Below are positions 21,114 to 31,466 of a stretch of 64,000 nucleotides of DNA, piece after piece. The notes beneath the pieces are model-generated. The model worked only from the letters and a program-made list of their open reading frames with translations, was not told the DNA's origin and did not search any database. Numbering within the stretch: position 1 is the stretch's first letter; every line of letters starts with the position of its first letter. The DNA lies in NCBI RefSeq assembly GCF_943734655.1, contig NC_071355.1, positions 58,899,449 through 58,963,448 on the forward strand. Reading direction: 5' to 3'. Made by a program: the position numbers and the translations under genes. Source of the stretch: Sabethes cyaneus (taxonomy: Eukaryota; Arthropoda; Insecta; Diptera; Culicidae).

Positions 21114-22335
21114 TCAATTAGTGTCAATACTATCCTTCACAAGATCACTTTCTGTTATTGGCTCGTCACGGTTACACGGACGAATGACATGTTTCCCCAC
21201 TACACTTTTTAAAAATTCTGGTCTAATCCCATGAGGTTCACTAACTTTTACATCGATATCACTCTTTATTAGTTTATGTCCCTGTGGAACGAAATTCTTA
21301 TATACTAATGATTTACCGAGCTTTTGGAAACATGCAACTTCTGAAACCAACAGTTTTCTATCGGTCATTGTGACCGGTTTGAGAGCATGTCTTAGATCTT
21401 CCGAATTAAAATCCTTATCCATTAATATTTGTGAGAGCACGTTTAAAATATCTTCCGTATTCGATTCAACACAAATATTCTCTACTGTCCTTATATAATT
21501 CACTAACTTTTTAAATTCTGTCGGATCCAAAGATGCTTTATGGTCAGTTCCTTTCCAGTTTTTATCAAGTGTAAAGTGTCGCTCGACAACGCGTGCCCCC
21601 AGTAAAACACTTGCAACACTCAGCTGCAGTCCTAGTTCGTGACCAGAATAGCCTATCACCAAATCGGGAAATCGTCTTCTATACAATGGAATCAATTTTA
21701 ATACAGCGTCGGATGGAGGAGTAGGATAAGCAGAAACGCAGTGTAGAAGAGCCACCGATCGACCTTGGAGAATGGAATGAATTCGTTCTACCTGATTCCA
21801 GGATTGCATGCCGGTGGACACAATCAGAGGTACATTCAACTCGGCAGCTTCAGTTAGTAACGGAATGTTATCTGCGTCACCCGAGCCAATCTTTATAAAA
21901 GGTAACCCCAGCCGTTCCAATTGCTTCAACGAAACCGAATCCATTGCAGATGCACTAAAAAGAATTTCATGCTGCAAACAAAACTGCTGTAGTAGCTTGT
22001 AGTCTTCTATGGAAAATTCCAAGTGTTTCTTGTGCTCGCCGTAGGTGCGTCCCCAGGAGTTATCTATAGTGTACACTCGATCCAATGCCTGCTTAGTAAA
22101 CTTGGCTTCCAAACAAGATTTCTGAAACTTTACGCAATCAACACCGATTTCCTTGAGCGAAAAAAGAAAAGATGAGATTATCATAATATCCTACCTACTA
22201 TACTAATGTTACATTTACCTTTGCTTTTATTATCATTTCTTTCGCAATATCTAATGATCCTTGATGATTTTGCCCAATTTCTGCAACTATAAAAACTGGA
22301 TTCCCATTGCCAACATTTTTGCTCCCGATTTTCAT
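21114..22335 (-). CDS. NANS: N-acetylneuraminate (sialic acid) synthase NANS
   Basis: Exon 1 is 22335-22219 and exon 2 is 22151-21114, giving 384 residues. It condenses N-acetylmannosamine 6-phosphate with phosphoenolpyruvate to make sialic acid 9-phosphate in the cytosol. The NeuB TIM barrel shows FIVAEIGQNHQGS (15-27), CVKFQKS, TYGEHKKHLEF, IKIGSGDADN, STGMQSW, IGYSGHE and ERHFTLDKNWKGTDH. The C-terminal antifreeze-like (SAF) domain follows LLVSEVACFQKLGKSL. About 25 extra residues (VESNTEDILNVLSQILMDKD region) lie between barrel and SAF domain compared with the human protein. The exon 2 acceptor is CAAG, a slightly weak site. Confidence 0.95.
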
Positions 22336-22491
22336 GCTTAAAAATACCTATGTTCCTATCACTTCAAAAGTTTAATTGAATATATCTCCAGTAACGAAGA
22401 ACCTAAATTAAAATCACACACTTTCTTAATTCCTTAAGTCGATATACTGCCACACCCGTGCTAGTAGCTGCGTATATATTTCTTTTAAACA

Positions 22492-23001
22492 TCAATACAG
22501 ATAAAGCCCAAACACAGTGACAATACAGAAGATTGTAGCGTTTTTGAACTCGCCGGAGGCTTGATTGTCGCACTCTGCATCCCACCGGCATCGCGCAATG
22601 TACTTACAGCCGGCCCCCAATTGCTGTCCAAGCATAACCTGTACGACGTGCTTGTAGCGTTTCATTTCTAGATCCTTTACCTTCAGGCTGATTTCATCGG
22701 CCAAAGATTTTGTCCAGCGGGCTGCATCTACCGCGGTATACGTTTTACCTAAATGACCAAAAAAAGTAATCCTAATTTTTATTTTCTTGTGTTTCGTTTG
22801 TGGTTAATATTACTTACCGCTTAAAGTATCGTTCAGTACCGTATTAATGATTTGCTTGATATTTTCTGATTTGAATGTTTGCTCCAGCGATGGCCGCATT
22901 TGGTAAGTACTAGGAGCTGGGCCTGTTTCTTCGGCTGCGACTTTCGGATCCGGATCCGGACAAGGCCGGTCGATTTTTGTCATTTGTTCCTGCTGCAGCA
23001 T
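22492..23001 (-). CDS. DYNLT2B: Tctex1-type dynein light chain (DYNLT2B/TCTEX1D2-like)
   Basis: Exons 23001-22818 and 22748-22492 give 146 residues. The N-terminal third is a short acidic and proline-rich lead with TYQMRPSLEQTF, and the rest is a Tctex1 domain: RYKHVVQVMLGQQ, then IARCRWDAECDNQASGEF and the terminal FCIVTVFGLYLY. In vertebrates DYNLT2B is part of the dynein-2 complex for retrograde intraflagellar transport, so a ciliary role (sensory neurons, sperm) is inferred. It lies on the same strand as NANS, 156 bases upstream of it. Confidence 0.9.
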
Positions 23002-23700
23002 TTTTAAACTGAGACAATTGTGCAATTTCTATTTGTACGACTTTATAAACTTTTTTCTTCACAGTTTTGAATTCATTGCAGTATAAGTTACAATTGTAAA
23101 TTGGTTTAGTATGTTTTAAATTTGTTTCCTAGGTGATTTACATTCTTTGTTTTCTATATATACTACAAACTACACTAAGGAGCAAGATACCTCAAATTTA
23201 TTATTGATGTTAACCCAAATGGGCCAGAGCTGCCATCACAACTTGGGATTAATAAAAATATCTTTAAATCTCTTTAAATATTTATTTATTGTATCTATTT
23301 ATTGTGCTTCCCGAGAAAATATTTCTCGACTAACATTTGAAAAGGGCCTAACAACCAATATGGTGAAATCGAGTAAATTGAATTCAAAGATTGGTATTCG
23401 AAATTTAAATCCTAATTTAATATTCTACCAAATAAATCCAATTTTCTTTTCGAATACAGTGGCTTGATCTCTTATCTATTGATATGTGAGAGGAAATTAA
23501 TAAAAAGTCTCATTTGAGCGATAAAAACTGAAAGAAAAGAATTACACCCTTTTTAAAATTAAAGTTCACTTATTCCCAATTTTTATGCCACTATGCTGCC
23601 AACACTGGAATTACCCCCTGGTTTTTAAGCTTATTATTATTTCAATTTGTTGTTTCGCCCGTTTCGCGCTTGAAGTTGTTTTACGTATTAATGTCAAAAA
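23002..23700. other. AT-rich intergenic region upstream of DYNLT2B
   Basis: No gene was recognised. It includes the presumed DYNLT2B promoter. No repeat ends were found. Confidence 0.4.
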
Positions 23701-23739
23701 TCCTTTTTTTTGGTATTATTATTAAACAGAAAGTGTGTT

Positions 23740-24114
23740 TTCGTCGTTCTGTCGTTTTCATCTTGTTTCAACTCGTCCGCGATTTTTAATTTTTTGAAAA
23801 CTATCGGAGTTCAGTTCAGTATAAAAATATTTTCCAAAAACAGAATAAAAAGCAGGGCTGACCTTTATGCAATAGATATCGAAATAAAAGATGAACCGGT
23901 CATCATTGAAGGCTACGAGCTGATAGATACCGCAGACAGCTACAATCTCAGGTAGGCACATAAACAGCTGGGTATGAATAAACAATCTAGTTAAATTATA
24001 ATGTTCAATTTTCTCTTAGCAATGAAGCATGTGCTTTCAAAGATAGCCAACAAAGTTTCGAGAACGATGAGATGTTGATCCTTCTTCGGCCGTGGGGGCT
24101 GGAGATCCCTCAGT
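23740..24114 (+). CDS. Possible two-exon gene fragment, unrecognised
   Basis: An open segment ending IEIKDEPVIIEGYELIDTAD (about 23878-23937) reaches a GT donor at about 23952. After a CTCTTAG acceptor (about 24020) a second open segment (NEACAFKDSQQSFENDEMLI) ends in TGA at 24112-24114. The composition looks protein-like, but there is no start codon in frame and no family match that I recognise. It may be an exon pair of a decayed gene or an overlap of chance ORFs. It precedes the small heat-shock pseudogene directly. Confidence 0.25.
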
Positions 24115-24177
24115 GAAAACTACATTTAGCGGAATCATTCCCCGCGAAGTGAATCGCTGTGCCAGAATCCAGTTGAA

Positions 24178-24640
24178 ATGCCGCACCTTCCAATAATGTT
24201 CCGAGATTGGTGAGAAGACTGCTGGGAGACGCTATTTCATACATCCCGGAAAATGGATCAACATTTCGGAAGTGGTCTCACGGTCGATGATTTGCTGGGA
24301 GCCTGTACTTCAGCTGGACAAAGGTATCCAGCCTGCGAGTAGATTACAATCGACCATTTCGGATTTCGGTTCCTACTTCCAACGGTCGATATCGGTGGTG
24401 AAAAGTTCCAGATAAATTTAGACGTACAATTCTCTCCGAACGAAATCAACGTCAAAGCAACCGTGAACAGTATCATAGTGGAAGGAAAACACGACGAAAA
24501 GCAGGACGGCCACGGTTACATCGCAAGGCACTTCGTTCGTCGGTACATGCTCCCTTCTGACCACGATCCCGATGCAATCGTCGCTGTCGTCGGACGGAAT
24601 TCTTACGATCTGGAAAACCGGTTGCGGAGGCAATTGAAAA
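24178..24640 (+). pseudogene. Small heat-shock protein (Hsp20/alpha-crystallin) pseudogene
   Basis: The frame from ATG 24178 reads MPHLPIMFRDW then a stop, followed by out-of-frame pieces (GSGLTVDDLLGA, about 24270-24300). The alpha-crystallin core is still open: GGEKFQINLDVQFSPNEI (24391-24444), VEGKHDEKQDGHGYI and ARHFVRRYMLPSDHDPDAIV (to about 24580). The usual C-terminal segment after this is replaced by unrelated sequence. Stop codons and frame changes show it is not a working chaperone. Insect hsp20 genes are commonly intronless, so retroposition cannot be told from duplication. Confidence 0.85.
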
Positions 24641-24794
24641 GTAAAATACAAATGAAAAATAGATTCAAGTTCTCTATCATAAGATAAATCTCTGATACTG
24701 CATTTAATGTGATTTCTAGAAATGTGATACTACATCAAAGTGAAAATGTTTGTTATACCAAATAAAAAATGTAACAGTTTAAAAAAAGCTAGCG

Positions 24795-25331
24795 TGTGAC
24801 CTAAGCGTTTTGTTCCGTTGGTACTTCTTGGAGGTCGATAATGTTGGTTGTGCGAACTCTCTTTCTAGTTCGTCGCCCGTCGCATTGCAAAATACGTGTG
24901 TGTATATAGTTCTCGGTCGATGATGTTATTTTTCGAGAAGCGCAATTGCTGCAAATAGGGGCGATGGGTAGGCTTCTTAAGAGCCAGCTGCGTGAGAGCT
25001 TCCTCAATCGAGACCCATTGACGCTTGCAACCGATGATTTTCGTGTCCTCCCATTCTTCCAGGGCTTGAGTAACTATCATGACAAAGACTTCGGTTCGGT
25101 GCATATGCTCTGTATTTTTGAAAATTTCCAGACATCTAACCAGCTCTCGTCCTGCTTCCTCGAGAACCTGACGGGTTCTGGTTCTTGTTTCCTCCATCTG
25201 GCACTCTCCTTAATTCAGGACGGCGAAACGATATTACTATTTAAACTTCAGATTCTTCGCAGATGCATGCGGCGTCGTGAATAGCTATCCTTATCGTATA
25301 TTCTGATGGAATTCGGTTTTTCCTTCACCAT
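24795..25331 (-). pseudogene. Diphosphoinositol polyphosphate phosphohydrolase (Nudix, Aps/NUDT3-like) pseudogene
   Basis: On the minus strand it starts MVKEKPNSIRIYDKD (ATG at 25331), shifts frame around 25270 (AACIC), shows SFRRPE near 25215, and then breaks inside the Nudix box, of which only RQVLEEAG remains in frame (about 25160). The distal domain is well kept: IFKNTEHMHRTEVFVMIVTQ, then EEWEDTKIIGCKRQW and PTHRPYLQQLRFSK. The family removes beta-phosphates from inositol pyrophosphates and needs the full Nudix box, so this copy should be dead. Lack of introns suggests a processed copy. Confidence 0.85.
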
Positions 25332-27175
25332 CTTGACGAAGTTAAAAAATATATAGTGCAATAGGGATGGTAATATTCTTATTTAATCTGCGGTGACCGC
25401 TTCGAAACAGAATGTATACAAAATCTCTTTAGGATTGGGTTGGTTCTCTAAGTAATTTAAAACATGGTAAAATGTCGCTGCTCGAAAAACACAAGTCTGT
25501 AAGAAATTACTCGCACTATTACGCTTCCTCTTAAAGCACCTAGACGAGGATTTCCCTCTATTTTACAGGTAACAGTGCAGTTAGCTGTAGGCAGCGCATT
25601 CGGCTTGTTTTTAGCAATCCAGAGTAGTCCCGGAATCCATCTTAGAGGTTATCTTTGGCCGAGAATCGGTTTTGTTCACAATAACTAATGGACAATTCAA
25701 ACTGCTCAGTACTTTCGTAGAAAGGTTTTAGAATTATAGCACTGTAAAAGTGGCGATAGTTGCCGAGCTAATCCAGCGATATTAACTTCCACCGGAAAAC
25801 GCATTTCCGGAAGCAAGACACAAAAATCGAAGTACAAGTCAGTTTTTGAAATTAGCTAGATATGACATCAGGGTACATTAAACGTAGTGCAATCAGTGTA
25901 ACATTCTGAAATATAAAAAGGAATTTTTACCAATATTAATCATTAGATATTATCATCATCAGATCATACTTGCATTGAACAGTCCAGCGGACTTTCTTCT
26001 ATAAACGATATAGATAAATCCAGGGGTTGAGCGCTGACTGAATCGGCGAACTGTGACTTAGGCGTCGATGATATTATATTGCATGTGCAATTAAGCAAAT
26101 TTAATCAAATATAACCACACTCCGTATGTATACTGTATGTATGCTGTAAGGCTGTAACAACAATCGTAGCTTATGATGGTAATAACTCAAGGGAATAATT
26201 CCATCGTTGACAGTTAAACGGCGAAACATAGGGGTCTAACAACACGCTTATTCGTGTATAGAGCGAATGAGCCAAATTCAATTTTAATAAGTTTTATGTA
26301 GAAACTTGTTTTAGAAATACCTAAAAACTGTCAAAAGCCTTTAAAAATCTTTGAAGAGGATAATTGCATGACCGTGAGGCTAATTCAATGTGCCAGCGAA
26401 GCTAATTTTCAATAAGAAAAAACTGGCTTAACAGCCATGAGCATTTTTTTTGGGAAAATGGTATTACGCCTTTTTAAAAAAAGAATGAAATAAAACTTTT
26501 TTAAGCATGTTGTTGAAATCTATAGATAGATTTTCATTGTTTTAGATGAATAATGACATAAATTCAATTTGTTTACTTTTGGCTGTTACGCCCTTTTCAA
26601 ATGTTAGTCGAGATTTCGTTTTCCAGTTTAATATAGTTGTGCGCAAAGGTAAATCATTATTATTGACAGTGTAAGCACGTGTAAGTTTTTTATGTTTATG
26701 CTCTTATTCTTTGCTTAGATAACATTTGTTTTGTCCTATTACGTACAGACTTACAAACAACACAGTTACAATGTCTTACGTTAACCGAAAATGATAAAAT
26801 TTAAATGCTGATTGCGTTTGTGAAAAATTTGTCCATGTTTGAACGGGCAAACACGAAGCAAGCTACCCTAGCATTCAGCTGATGAGCAAGAGAGAAATAT
26901 TGTTGTTTTTCTCATCACTCTTGCGTTGACAGTTTCTTACGAGATTTCGTAAGAGTGTAAAAGAGATACTTTGACTGCGAGCAACCAGAACAGAGCTGCG
27001 CGCAACTGTTAGGCGCACAACTAACCGATGAAAGAAAAATTTTAGATAATAATCGCAATACCTTGCAGCAATTTTACGAGTCCTTCGCAAATTCGTTTTT
27101 TAATAATAATTATCCTGTACTTACTAACTACACTGAAACTATGCTTGTTAAGCAAAGAGGGGCAGATATATTTAT
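25332..27175. other. Intergenic, no gene recognised
   Basis: About 1.8 kb of AT-rich sequence without credible coding frames. ORFs here are short and have no family features. Confidence 0.45.
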
Positions 27176-27486
27176 CAGGGGTGACATTGCGCATCTGTTT
27201 CGAGCGATTTTGGTTCGTTTCGACCACGTTAAACAAATGGGCGTCTCGAACACCCCATCGACATCTCTATATCGAGCTGCAGTAAACGTCAGCGACAGCA
27301 TGTCCGGGGCTCAAAATTTGACAGCGGGCCCAAATCAGACTGCTGGCAGTTGAGTGAAACGCAGTACTGAATTGCTATCTCATTTTCGCACACACGAGAT
27401 GTTGGCGGCGAGAACATGGTTGTCTGCCATATGGGCTTGGTCTCGAACGAAAATCACTCGAAACGAGATGCGCAATGTCACCCCAG
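27176..27486. mobile_element. MITE with about 50-bp imperfect inverted ends
   Basis: GGGGTGACATTGCGCATCTG at the left (27178) is mirrored at the right end (to 27484). Pairing extends through TTTCGAG(C/T)GATTTT. No ORF of interest. It abuts the next MITE by about 10 bases. No convincing target duplication. Confidence 0.7.
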
Positions 27487-27496
27487 TCTGTAAAGA

Positions 27497-27680
27497 TAGA
27501 GTGACTGTATACAGAGTGGCGACAATGTCAAAATTGGAATGATAATTATCTGTCAGTGTCATTCCAATCGAGCAGACGACCTATCCAACGCGTATGCAGG
27601 AAAGAGAAAGAAAAACCTTGGAAAAACCGCATTGCATACATTTGGGATGACTTGTCGCCACTCTGTATATAGTCACTCTA
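27497..27680. mobile_element. 184-bp hAT-type MITE
   Basis: Inverted ends TAGAGTGACT(G/A)TATACAGAG continuing TGGCGACAA are flanked by an exact 8-bp repeat TGTAAAGA (27489-27496 and 27681-27688). The end resembles the 1.22-kb element at 15687-16906. Confidence 0.92.
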
Positions 27681-27688
27681 TGTAAAGA

Positions 27689-28842
27689 CACCCAATAGAG
27701 AAAATCGATGGCGATCGTTACCATTTCTAAAAGAAATTTCTTCAAACTTAATAGAAAATTAAAGTTTACTTTATAAAGATCTTCACCAAAATATCGATAT
27801 CAACCGTCATCTTCGAAAATAAATATCAATTTCTGTCGCCAATTCGTTATTAATCTTTACGTATTTTTTTTTGTTTTTATTTTTGGCTCGGGCAAGTTTC
27901 GAACCCATGCAATTTCTAAACTGTACCACTAATCCTCAGATCTACGACTACTCTTGGGGAGCTTCGATTTAAAATCATTTTCTAAAGGACCCATGCATGT
28001 TTATAACATATTGGCGAATTCGTCTATGTACGAGAGTCGCGAACTAATTTGGCAAAACTGGCAGAAGAACATGCTTGGGTTCAGTGCTCAGTTCAAATGA
28101 TTCGGCCAACATATTGTTAATTTCGGGTTGAACATATTGCTGATTGCATGAAAAATTTTGCTTTCAAAAGTGTGCAATCGCTTTTTAAAGTGCTATTTTA
28201 GATTGAATCGCTACAGTATCTTCGGCAAACTTTTTCGTTATATTCCAAGCAAGAAGTGCGCCGAAGACACTGACACGATTTAAGCTAAAATAGCAGTTTT
28301 AGGAGCGATTGCGCACTCTCGAATGTAATTTTTTTCTTGCAATCAGCAATACATCATATATGCACATGTATACGCATCGATGCCATTCTTCATTATCCTT
28401 TAATATCCAAGGGGTCGGATACTCAGCACATAGTGCCCCGGCACTGCAGAGATATCAAACGGCACACCTCTAAAGCCTTATAAAAAAAAACATTTATAGG
28501 GCTTCACACACCTCCGGTTCAATTTTACATATGAAATGGGAGCACTGCCGGTTGTCAAAATCATCTCGCACGGTTGCCAGATCTATCAGATTTTAACGAA
28601 TTTAACAAATCTTGCAGTTCGGCACTTTCGGTACAGCATCGGCACAGTTCGGCTCGTTTCAAGTCGCCTAACATAAAAACGGCTGTGCCGAGTGACCGAC
28701 CCCTTGGAGAAAGCAGTATTCGAATTCGTGTCAACTTGTGCATAAGACACGAGCAAAAATATTTTTCTCCCTCTTTTTCTCTCACAAAAACTAAAACCAG
28801 CTCCGTTTCATAAATTAAAAATATAACATCTTTTGTTCACAT
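27689..28842. other. Intergenic, repeats of unknown class
   Basis: No gene seen. A small AAAGCC(C/T)TATAAA...TTTATAGGGCTT palindrome at about 28471-28507 is related to that at 17160-17204. CGGCACAGTTCGGCT-type short repeats lie at 28620-28700. Confidence 0.4.
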
Positions 28843-29037
28843 CGAGGGGCAAGACACTTCATAATATTATCATAATATTAATATATTAGGCTCTATTAAA
28901 ACCCTATAAATGTATAAATAAATGTAACTTTATAGGGCTTTCAGTTATATTATGGGTGGGAAAGGTCAATATATTAAGGTTGGAAAAATATTTCCATAGG
29001 GAAAAGTAATATATTTTCGACAGTGTCTTGCCCCTCG
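28843..29037. mobile_element. 195-bp hAT-type MITE, copy 2
   Basis: Same family as 6427-6620 in the opposite orientation. It has perfect 16-bp inverted ends CGAGGGGCAAGACACT except the innermost base on one side, and an exact 8-bp duplication GTTCACAT (28835-28842 and 29038-29045). It lies about 410 bases upstream of SAE1. Confidence 0.92.
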
Positions 29038-29448
29038 GTTCACATCTAAATCTGCAAATTTTGTCAAGCTTTAGGCTTGTTAAAGCCTGTCTCTAAGGCT
29101 GAAATAAAGCTTAACCGAGACTTCGTCACGTTTTTTGAGAGCTCATAACCATAACAGAGCTGTGCAGTGTGCGTAACTTATAATTAGGGAAATGTTAAAT
29201 ATGGAAAATAAATATTTATTTATGCGAACATTGGAAAATTTAAATAAAATCACATTTGGTGTTACGTAATTTACACCGGCGCTTAAATTGTTACGTTTTT
29301 TTATCGTCCACACCTCTGTATTTATACTCTTTGTGCAGAAAGCCGCGTCGTATTCTCGTATTCGCAATTCGCATCATCGTCAAGAAGAATCAAGGAAAAA
29401 CTGTTTTATTGTTTAATCTAGTATTTCCCGAATTCGGATTTGTTGAAA

Positions 29449-30570
29449 ATGGTCGAAGCCAATGGAATAGAGCTAACTGAACAGGAGGCCGAGCTGTACG
29501 ATCGTCAAATTCGGCTCTGGGGACTTGATTCACAAAAGAGGTACCGACTAATTCTAACCTTAAAACGTTTCTTGTAAACCGTGATGCAAATATTGCAATA
29601 TTTTTCCCACCGTAACAAACGATATCCGGATAATGGTAAATAATAATATTTTCATCTCGGCAGGTTACGTGCAGCTCGAATACTAATTGCCGGAATAAAC
29701 GGGCTTGGAGCGGAAATAGCCAAAAATATCATCCTAGCCGGTGTAAAAGCAGTTACCCTTCTGGACGATCAAATCGTAAAAGAATCGGACTTTTGCTCGC
29801 AATTTTTGGTTCCACAGTCGTCGGTTGGTACGAATCGTGCCGAAGCCTCTTTGATCCGTGCTCAGCAACTTAATCCGATGGTAGAGCTGAAAGCTGATAC
29901 GGAAAATTTATCCAAGAAGCCGGACGACTATTTCAAGAGTTTTGATGTGGTTTGCATAACTGAAGCTACAACGGAGCAGCTTCTGCATATTGACCAGATA
30001 TGTCGCGAAGCAGGAGTTAAATTCTTTGCAACTGATCTCTGGGGAATGTTTGGTTTTAGCTTCGCCGATTTGCAGGAACATAACTTCGTCGAAGATGTTG
30101 TCAAACATAAGGTCATTTCTAAACCTCATGAGAAGACCAAAACTGAGCTCGTAACTTCGACCGTAAAACGTACTGCCACATATCCGTCTTACAAGTCTCT
30201 GGTAGAGTTTGACTACAATGCTCAATCCTACGCTCGCAAACTAAACCGTACTGGACCGTCGCTACCACTGCTTCGTGTTTTACAAAAATTTCGAGATGAT
30301 GAGAAGCGAGATCCTCTGTACACCGAACGAGCTGCGGATTTGGAGAAACTGCTGAAAATTCGCAACGAGATTGCAGCCGGTTTGGTCCCCGATACGGCCT
30401 TTACTCACGTCTTTGCACAAATCTCTCCGGCTGCTGCTATCGTGGGCGGTGCCGTGGCTCACGAGATTATCAAAACGGTTTCCCAAAAGGAGGCACCCCA
30501 TTTCAATGTTTTTCTGTTCGATCCGGAGAAATGTTGCGGATTTATTGAAACCGTTGGGGTTGATGCTTAA
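29449..30570 (+). CDS. SAE1: SUMO-activating enzyme subunit 1 (SAE1/Aos1)
   Basis: Exons 29449-29540 and 29664-30570, with a 123-base intron, give 332 residues (human 346). It is the regulatory half of the heterodimeric SUMO E1, which adenylates SUMO with UBA2. The start AELYDRQIRLWGLDSQKR is the family signature, followed by the Rossmann nucleotide fold ARILIAGINGLGAEIAKNI (34-52) and LLDDQIVKESDFCSQF. The C-terminal part shows SPAAAIVGGAVAHEIIKTVS and HFNVFLFDPEKCCG. There is no catalytic cysteine motif, as expected, because it lies in UBA2. AATAAA occurs at about 30645. Confidence 0.96.
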
Positions 30571-31466
30571 TTTGTAAACGTGTAAGACCGCAATGGCATT
30601 AACTATCGATCATTTGTGATTACATATTAATACTATTCATTATAATAAATTTATCTAAAAACGACTGCAAGGTTTAGCCCATTTCAATTCTGATTTTACA
30701 TAGAAAGGATCAATAGTTCATGAGAATTGATACCCCTCAGGACAGTGGTTTCTAGTTTTGAATAATCATCATCAGATCAATGGCTTCTATTTACTTTAAA
30801 TAGATATGGCCTTTGATATTTCTAGGTGAAGATGCCGCTAAAATTTTAACTGGCGAAAAGAAAATATGGAAAGTATGCTTGCAGAAGGAACAGTTTTATT
30901 TTTCTAATGCTAGCAGAGGATTCATTTGCAGGTATCAAGCACAAGTTTTGATGATTTTCGGTGAAGTTCTAGCTAGGTAGTCATTCTAACCGTTAGGTTA
31001 CGTCATTTACCTACTTCCAAAATGAAAACGAGGACGTCATCACCGAAAGTCGCCTGATATGTGCTTGTGTTTGTGTCTTAAATGCACATGGGTAGTTATG
31101 AAAGAAGGTAGCAAAGAGAAGTGTGGAAGAGTTTATTTTTGTTCTCAACTTCAACTGACGACTCGTTCATTTGTGTGTGTGCTGCTTCTTCGCGAGGGGG
31201 ATAATTCGTCCGGCGATGTGCTCCTCATTTTCCAGTAATATTGCCGTTATTTTCAATAGTTCAGAATAAAAACCGGTATTTATTATGTACCGGTTTTTGT
31301 AGCGAGTCCAAAGTGCTAGTTTGCTTGAAGAAAATCGAAAGATTTGATAGTGAAATTTCACGGTGAAAAAATTTGATTTCAAAGCACGCTTCTGGTGATT
31401 TGTGGCATCTTCGAATAAGTGTTCATTCTAGACCGGAGAAGCGGACCCAGCGGGATAGTCAAAAAC
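30571..31466. other. SAE1-PIGB intergenic region
   Basis: It contains the SAE1 polyadenylation signal and the presumed PIGB promoter and 5' UTR. No gene or clear repeat recognised. Confidence 0.45.

Noticed and set aside
27063..27542. Plus-strand frames at 27.06-27.54 kb
   Set aside because: They run across the inverted ends of MITEs, so the open frames are incidental.
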